This document shows, piece by piece, positions 55,661-60,665 of a DNA stretch of 60,665 bases. The translations under genes and the position numbers were made by a program. The notes under the pieces are model-generated. The model was given only the letters and a program-made list of their open reading frames with translations. It ran no database searches and had not been told where the DNA came from. How positions within the stretch are numbered: position 1 is the first letter of the stretch; every line of letters begins with the position of its first letter. Location of the stretch: NCBI GenBank assembly GCA_019359545.1, contig JAHHHB010000032.1:1-60665 (forward strand). The letters run 5' to 3'. Source of the DNA: Desmonostoc geniculatum HA4340-LM1. Lineage in GTDB: Bacteria; Cyanobacteriota; Cyanobacteriia; Cyanobacteriales; Nostocaceae.

Positions 55661-56614
55661 ATGAACGAGGAACTGGAAAGAGCAGATAATGACAGCCCGT
55701 GGAAAGAAATTTTAGAAGCTTACTTTCCCCAAGCAATGCAATTTTTCTTTCCCGAAACAGCAGAACTAATTAATTGGGAACGTCCCCACGAATTTCTCGA
55801 TAAAGAATTCCAACAAATAGCCAGCGAAGCAGAAATTGGTAGGAGATATGCAGATAAATTAGTTAAAGTCTGGCAAATTCAAGGACAAGAAATTTGGCTA
55901 TTAATCCATGTAGAAATCCAGGCAAAATCAGAAGACACCTTTGCAGAAAGAATGTTTTCCTACAACCTGCGAATTTTTGACAGATTTGGGAAACCTGCCA
56001 TAAGTTTGGCAATTTTGTGCGATACAGACCCGAAATGGCGACCCAATCAATATAGTTATAATTATCCCAATACCAGACTTAACTTTGAATTTGGAACTGT
56101 CAAGTTACTGGATTATCAAAATCGTTGGACAGAATTAGAAGCCAGTGATAACCCATTTGCAACTGTCGTCATGGCGCATTTGAAGACGCAGCAAACAAAT
56201 AAAAAGCCAGGAGAACGTAAAGCTTGGAAATTTAGCTTGATTCGCCGATTGTATGAATTAGGATTGGAAGAAAAAGATATTCGTAACCTTTACCGATTTA
56301 TTGATTGGGTTATGATTTTACCAAAAGCCTTGGAAGCAGAATTTTGGCAAGAGTTTAAGCAATTTGAGCAGGAGCAGACTATGAGTTACATTACCACAGG
56401 CGAGCGCATTGGTTACGAGCGAGGAAAACAAGAACAAGGACAAACCCTCATCTTACGGCAACTACAAAAACGGGTAGGAGAGTTACCACAAGAGGCTCGG
56501 GGGCGCATTCAAACTCTTTCCCTAGAACAATTAGAAGCACTTGGCGAGGCTTTATTGGATTTTACAGCCATTGAGGATTTACTTAATTGGTTGGAAGCAA
56601 ATCAAACAGCGTAA
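55661..56614 (+). CDS. PD-(D/E)XK transposase-like protein with DUF4351 (Rpn/DUF4351 family)
   Basis: 317 aa, complete. The N-terminal nuclease-like domain has WKEILEAYFPQAMQFFFPE, ADKLVKVW and the core IWLLIHVEIQAKSEDTFAER (the E-x-Q catalytic pattern), and KAWKFSLIRRLYELGLEEKD. The C-terminal DUF4351 module is LILRQLQKRVGELPQEARGR then LSLEQLEALGEALLDFTAIE. These proteins are very numerous in cyanobacteria and are considered mobile or recombination-promoting. It lies between, and opposite to, the methylase and the helicase, flanked by repeats, so it probably inserted into a formerly continuous locus. Confidence 0.92.
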   Translation: MNEELERADNDSPWKEILEAYFPQAMQFFFPETAELINWERPHEFLDKEFQQIASEAEIGRRYADKLVKVWQIQGQEIWLLIHVEIQAKSEDTFAERMFSYNLRIFDRFGKPAISLAILCDTDPKWRPNQYSYNYPNTRLNFEFGTVKLLDYQNRWTELEASDNPFATVVMAHLKTQQTNKKPGERKAWKFSLIRRLYELGLEEKDIRNLYRFIDWVMILPKALEAEFWQEFKQFEQEQTMSYITTGERIGYERGKQEQGQTLILRQLQKRVGELPQEARGRIQTLSLEQLEALGEALLDFTAIEDLLNWLEANQTA

Positions 56615-56897
56615 GGTAAATTCTAGTTTTGTAGGGTGTGTTATCGCGTAGCGTAACGCACTTTACTATTTGTGTACAAAGACGCGATAAATCGCCGTCT
56701 CTACAAAAGACAATACGGTTCACTTAAGGCTATAACTCTTTTTTTTAACGAACCGCAGAGGCGCAGAGGGCACAGAGAGAAGAGAGAAAGAGAGGGAAGA
56801 AATGCTTAACTGAACTGTATTGCTACTAAAGACTCATTATTGTAAAGACGGCGATTTATTATGTCTCTTACATTAATTACGAATTACGAATTACGAA
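56615..56897. repeat. Repeat-filled spacer
   Basis: Holds GTAGGGTGTGTTATCGCGTAG (56631), GACGCGATAAATCGCCGTC (56682), the element at 56711-56822, a degraded GACGGCGATTTATTATGTC (56844) and AATTACG heptamers (56874-56907) that enter the helicase 3' end. Confidence 0.8.
56711..56822. mobile_element. 112-bp MITE with CAATACGGTTCACTTAAG ends
   Basis: Inverted 18-nt ends CAATACGGTTCACTTAAG and CTTAACTGAACTGTATTG (two mismatches). The interior contains a purine-rich CGCAGAGGCGCAGAGGGCAC tract. The end family is shared with 22894-23026. Confidence 0.75.
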
Positions 56898-59800
56898 TTA
56901 CGAATTACAAAATAATCCCAAAGAACAAATAATTTGAGGTTCTCGCTTTTCCAGTTCTTCTGTCACAATACACAAACGGTCATCCATTCGTAACGCCACA
57001 ACTAACTCAGCCAATTGCTGATTATTAATACCGCTTCTCAGTTGGCGATTGAGAGTATCAATGGCTGACTGTCGCAAAGGATAACGGTAAATTTCATCAA
57101 TTGCTTTTAAAAGTTCTTCACTAACAAATAGTGTTCCCTGCATTTCTTGAACGTAAGTTTTCAGCCGTTCATAAGTGCGGAATCTTGCACCTGATGGTCG
57201 TCCCAATTGACCGCCGGCATTTTTCTCTTCTTCAGCAATCAATTGGGCACCCTTTTCTACTAACTCGTGATGCTGTTTATCTCTCGGTATCGCTGGGGTA
57301 GATTCTTCACACGCCGCCAGCCGAAGCACCGCTAATTGTGATTGAGTCACGCTATTTCCATCGCGGTCAACATAAATTAAAGAATCATTTCCCTCGGTGG
57401 TTTTCATATAAAGCAATACCCCTTCTGGTTGCACCGGTTGGGGAGTGTGGGCGCGGGTAGAATAAACCACATTTTCCATTTCTTCAATGATTTTTTTCAA
57501 GCCGGGATTATCATCAGTGGCTTTTTTCCAAATTTGAAATGCTTCTGAAGTCAAGTCAACTTCTGTATCTTCTTCACCATCTAAAATTCCAGATTTCTCG
57601 TTGTAGAGGTCAAGAATTATTCGTGCATCATCGTCTTCAAAAAAAGCTTCATCGGTTCCCACCACTTCAGCATTTTCTTGCAGTCGTTTACGCAGTCGTT
57701 CGCGCAAATTAATAATGCGTTCTACTCCCTCGGCTGGTAAAAAAGAATAACATAGAATTTTATCAGCATTTTGTCCAATGCGGTCTACTCTTCCGGCGCG
57801 TTGAATTAAGCGAATAATTGCCCAAGGTAAATCCCAATTGACGATAATTGCACAGTCTTGCAAATTATGACCTTCACTCAAAACATCAGTAGCGATTAAA
57901 ATACGTAACTCTTCTGATGGTGAAATTTGCTCGCGTTTTCCATTACTCACAGGGCTAAATCTTCCGGTGATTACTGTTGGGTCTTTAGATTGACCTGTCA
58001 CCTCTGCGACATTAGTAATATGATTCAACTGCAAATTCTCTGTAAGATAGCGGACTGTATCGGCAAATTGGGTGAAAATTAGTACTTTATCTTTGGGGTG
58101 AGTTTTTGTGAGCAGTTTGATTAAAGCAGCAAGTTTTTCATCTTTTTGAGGATTCCATTCACCACACTCTTGCAACACTTGAATCAATGCTTTGGCATCT
58201 TCTAATAAATCCCGTTTCAGTTTTTTAATATCAAAAAGTGTAGAACGCAACCACTTAAATCGCCGTTGATATCGGGTGGTATATTCTTGATAAATTGATT
58301 CTGCCCTTTGACGGAAAACTTTTTCTTGACTTTTCACATAATCTGGAAAACCTCTCTCCTGCAAGGAGAGAGGCTTTAAATTCTCCCCATTCCCTAGTAG
58401 GGAAGGGGGTTGGGGGGTTAGGTCAGAATCATCATCTATTTCTGTATCAAACAAAGCTGCTGCCACAGAATCGGCATCTTCATCATTATTACTTGTATCT
58501 AATAACTCGGCTTCCTGAGTTCCAATGGGAATATCAAGCCCCTGTTCTAAGGCATATAAATAAATGAAGTTCCGTAAAATGTGGCGTTCAATTGATTGAA
58601 TAAAAGCAACACCACTACTTTCTAAACGTTTAAATAAATTAGTACGCGAAAAACCCATTAACCTCCTACAGCCACGAAATAAGCTATTAAGAAAGCGTTG
58701 TTCGGTGTCTGTGGGCGGCTGTTTATGTTTAGCAATAACGTAATTTCCTAACCCATAGCGAGGTAGGTTAAGTTGATTAATTACTTCTACTACCAACTCA
58801 GAGTAAAGATGAGAATACAAATCTGTGTTAGAACCTGCTAGCGGAAACTTGAGATTACGAGGTAGGCGCTGGGGAAAATAAGAACGTCTCCCATCAGAAA
58901 ATTCTAAATATTTCCGCCCGGTTTCATCTGTGTGGGCATAATTATCTTTAATAAAAGAGCGAGTGCGTCTCACCATGTAACGCTTCATCAATTCTCGCCA
59001 ATCATCAGGGTGTTCGCTTTTTTCAAAGGCAGCTAAGGAACGGACTGAACATTGATGTTTTCTAATAAACTCTAATTCTCCTACCGAACTGCCACCAAGT
59101 TCATTAATTAAAGCTTCTGGTCTTAATCCTAAATCTTGGTCTTCTGGCACAAATAGCCGCAGTTGGGCAGAAAGGTCAAGATAACTTTTATTGTAAGGAG
59201 TAGCAGATAATAAAATACATTTACTTTCGTTAGCGGCAATATATTCTGTAATTGCTCGATAACGTTTGCCTTCGCGGTTACGTAAATTGTGACTTTCATC
59301 AATTAGCACAACTCGATAGCGGCGGAGTTTTGGTAATCTATTTTGTACTTGACTAATTGGCATAACTTCGGCAATTAACCGATAGTTATTTGCATATTCT
59401 TGCCACATTGAAACTAAGTTTTTTGGGCAAATAATTAGTGTTTCTAAAAAACAATCTTCTTGTAATATTTTGGCTAGGGCGGTTCCAACTAAAGTTTTGC
59501 CCAAACCGACTACATCCCCAACTAAGACGCCGCCACGCCTAGTTACATGACGTGCTGCTAGCTGTACGGCGGCTTTTTGGAAATCAAATAAGTTGTTAAA
59601 TTCGCGGGGGATGCGAAATTCTGAAAGTCCGGCGATCGCTTCGTGAGATAAATGGTAAGCTATCTTCAGGTAGATGTAGTAAGGTGAGACTAACTCTGGC
59701 CTAGCCCAACTGCGATCGATAATTTCCGCCAATTCTAGAGAAATATCTACACAACCGTAATCTTGCCAGCGATCGCTAAACCACTTTTGTAGTTTATTAC

Positions 59801-60350
59801 AAGCATCGTGGTCTAAAATATCAACATTCAACTCCCCTTGTTTCGCCAGTCCGGGAAGAGTTAAATTACTACTACCCAAGAATCCCACTGTGGGAGTATT
59901 AGCGTCATGACGATGCACAAGATATAACTTGGCGTGGAGAGAATGGCGCAGAAACAGCTTAATAATGAGTTTCTGAGTTCTTAACTGATGACTTAACCGC
60001 CGCAACCCCGCTTCATCCTGATTAGTCGGCGCACCGATAGTTAACTGCTTGCGAAATTCCGCCGCCATGCGTTTTTTAAACCGCACAATGCTACTATTAT
60101 CAATCCGTCCATCACCACCACTCAGAGTAAATGCCGCATGAACTTCATCACTCGGCAAACTTTGCATCCCAATTAGCAAACGACAACAAGCATTTTCACT
60201 ACCAACATACTGTTCGATTAAATCATCAATTCTTCGCCAACCTCTCAGGTTAAAGTAGCCAACACAAAAATCTGCTCGATAAGAGACTTTCAGGGTTTCT
60301 CGTAAAATCGGTAGCAGTTGTAAATCAATGTTGTCAAAAATCCGGGGCAT
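56898..60350 (-). CDS. SNF2/HepA-like helicase with N-terminal phospholipase-D nuclease domain
   Basis: 1150 aa. Residues 1-215: PLD-like domain with LRHSLHAKLYLVHR (HxK) and FLGSSNLTLPGL. Residues 250-420: helicase motor with Walker A GDVVGLGKTLVGTALA, DEXH-box VVLIDESHNLRN and motif III LLSATPYNKS. Residues 760-920: C-lobe with KVLIFTQFADTVRYL, LIATDVLSEGHNLQDCAIIV and QRAGRVDRIGQ. All ATPase motifs are intact. Residues about 643-666 (TPQPPSLLGNGENLKPLSLQ) are an interspersed repeat translated in frame. The last codons (FCNS, stop) lie in an AATTACG repeat. Together with the methylase this suggests a DNA defence function. Confidence 0.93.
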   Translation of the reverse strand: MPRIFDNIDLQLLPILRETLKVSYRADFCVGYFNLRGWRRIDDLIEQYVGSENACCRLLIGMQSLPSDEVHAAFTLSGGDGRIDNSSIVRFKKRMAAEFRKQLTIGAPTNQDEAGLRRLSHQLRTQKLIIKLFLRHSLHAKLYLVHRHDANTPTVGFLGSSNLTLPGLAKQGELNVDILDHDACNKLQKWFSDRWQDYGCVDISLELAEIIDRSWARPELVSPYYIYLKIAYHLSHEAIAGLSEFRIPREFNNLFDFQKAAVQLAARHVTRRGGVLVGDVVGLGKTLVGTALAKILQEDCFLETLIICPKNLVSMWQEYANNYRLIAEVMPISQVQNRLPKLRRYRVVLIDESHNLRNREGKRYRAITEYIAANESKCILLSATPYNKSYLDLSAQLRLFVPEDQDLGLRPEALINELGGSSVGELEFIRKHQCSVRSLAAFEKSEHPDDWRELMKRYMVRRTRSFIKDNYAHTDETGRKYLEFSDGRRSYFPQRLPRNLKFPLAGSNTDLYSHLYSELVVEVINQLNLPRYGLGNYVIAKHKQPPTDTEQRFLNSLFRGCRRLMGFSRTNLFKRLESSGVAFIQSIERHILRNFIYLYALEQGLDIPIGTQEAELLDTSNNDEDADSVAAALFDTEIDDDSDLTPQPPSLLGNGENLKPLSLQERGFPDYVKSQEKVFRQRAESIYQEYTTRYQRRFKWLRSTLFDIKKLKRDLLEDAKALIQVLQECGEWNPQKDEKLAALIKLLTKTHPKDKVLIFTQFADTVRYLTENLQLNHITNVAEVTGQSKDPTVITGRFSPVSNGKREQISPSEELRILIATDVLSEGHNLQDCAIIVNWDLPWAIIRLIQRAGRVDRIGQNADKILCYSFLPAEGVERIINLRERLRKRLQENAEVVGTDEAFFEDDDARIILDLYNEKSGILDGEEDTEVDLTSEAFQIWKKATDDNPGLKKIIEEMENVVYSTRAHTPQPVQPEGVLLYMKTTEGNDSLIYVDRDGNSVTQSQLAVLRLAACEESTPAIPRDKQHHELVEKGAQLIAEEEKNAGGQLGRPSGARFRTYERLKTYVQEMQGTLFVSEELLKAIDEIYRYPLRQSAIDTLNRQLRSGINNQQLAELVVALRMDDRLCIVTEELEKREPQIICSLGLFCNS

Positions 60351-60422
60351 TACTCAAAACTCTATAAATATTTCGTACTTATGTTATGTCTATAGGACTA
60401 GTATTTGATTTTTGAAATATTA

Positions 60423-60500
60423 CGTAGGGTGCGTTACGCTCCGCTAACGCACCAAAAGCTTGAGATGGTGCGTTACGGCTTACGCCTAACACACCCTACA
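60423..60500. repeat. GTGCGTTACG palindromic repeat
   Basis: GTAGGGTGCGTTACGCTCCGC and an opposing GGTGCGTTACGGCTTACGCC / AACACACCCTAC frame the unit. Same family as 45085-45175. Confidence 0.75.
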
Positions 60501-60537
60501 AATACTTAGATTTTTTCAGAAATCAAATATGATTCCC

Positions 60538-60560
60538 ATAGCCCTCTTCTGTCACTCTCC
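60538..60560. mobile_element. End of a second GCCCTCTTxTGTCA element
   Basis: TAGCCCTCTTCTGTCACTCTC differs in one base from the left end (with TA) of the MITE at 22580. The rest of the element would lie to the right; no opposite end is seen before the window stops. Confidence 0.6.
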
Positions 60561-60665
60561 GGCATTAGCAAGTAGTAACTAAGTGAAATTATCCAGAAGC
60601 ATAACAGGGTTTAAATTGATTCATTTCACTAATTAATTGATTGAATCCCAGCAATAAATTAGAAT

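Noticed and set aside
1..60665. tRNA, rRNA and cas genes
   Set aside because: Scanned by eye for T-loop motifs (GGTTCGA), rRNA-conserved blocks and Cas signatures; none seen. A covariance-model search would be decisive.

Overview
The window looks like a chromosomal segment of a filamentous, probably heterocyst-forming cyanobacterium (Nostocales type). The evidence is the split RNA polymerase beta-prime genes (rpoC1 and rpoC2), a high-light-inducible protein, a xisH/xisI remnant, many HIP1 octamers (GCGATCGC), heptanucleotide STRR tracts between genes, Pkn-type Ser/Thr kinases and a DXCF-type cyanobacteriochrome GAF protein. The species cannot be fixed from the sequence alone.

Layout. 0-3.7 kb: a 3'-truncated cydA, then a decayed two-gene ATPase/DUF4276-like pair whose second gene runs directly into the distal end of a CRISPR array (11 full identical 37-nt repeats, leader probably on the right, no cas genes in the window). 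3.7-7.5 kb: alanine dehydrogenase, a short hli gene, a small membrane protein and a seven-bladed WD40 protein. 7.5-13.7 kb: a gene graveyard (xisH/xisI fusion, cell-wall-enzyme-like fragment, patatin broken by a MITE and fused to a ricin-like tail, NB-ARC/WD40 remnant), then a PBP-like phosphate-binding protein and a Ser/Thr kinase. 14.4-20.6 kb: the A2-type cytochrome c oxidase operon (ctaC-ctaD-ctaE) diverging from the haem A genes ctaA-ctaB. 20.7-25.6 kb: kinase/RDD remnant, ferredoxin-MBL hydrolase, MITE-split DUF4351 remnant, YARHG kinase, GIY-YIG protein. 25.9-37.4 kb: the conserved core block rpsT-tatD-rpoB-rpoC1-rpoC2. 38-46 kb: hisD, universal stress protein, Uma2 protein, SRPBCC protein, Hsp33, a repeat-rich membrane protein and a 3-hydroxyisobutyrate-dehydrogenase-like enzyme. 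46.2-51.2 kb: a 31-aa ORF, an IS605 relic, a MidA-like methyltransferase, an orphan MazE with a broken MazF, a VOC protein, the cyanobacteriochrome and an HNH cassette. 51.4-60.4 kb: a probable defence locus of a 1150-aa Eco57I-like methylase and a 1150-aa PLD/SNF2 helicase on the same strand, separated by an oppositely oriented PD-(D/E)XK/DUF4351 gene and repeats.

The strongest leads are: (1) the methylase plus PLD-helicase locus, a candidate split restriction or DISARM-like system; (2) the stand-alone DXCF cyanobacteriochrome GAF; (3) the CRISPR array fused to a truncated defence gene; (4) intergenic palindromic or tandem repeats that have become protein-coding in at least three places (helicase, MidA methyltransferase, rpoC2) and form the C-termini of two more (ctaA, helicase); (5) several small TIR-bounded elements, three with visible host-gene damage or target-site evidence; and (6) a family of exactly 28-bp perfect palindromes.
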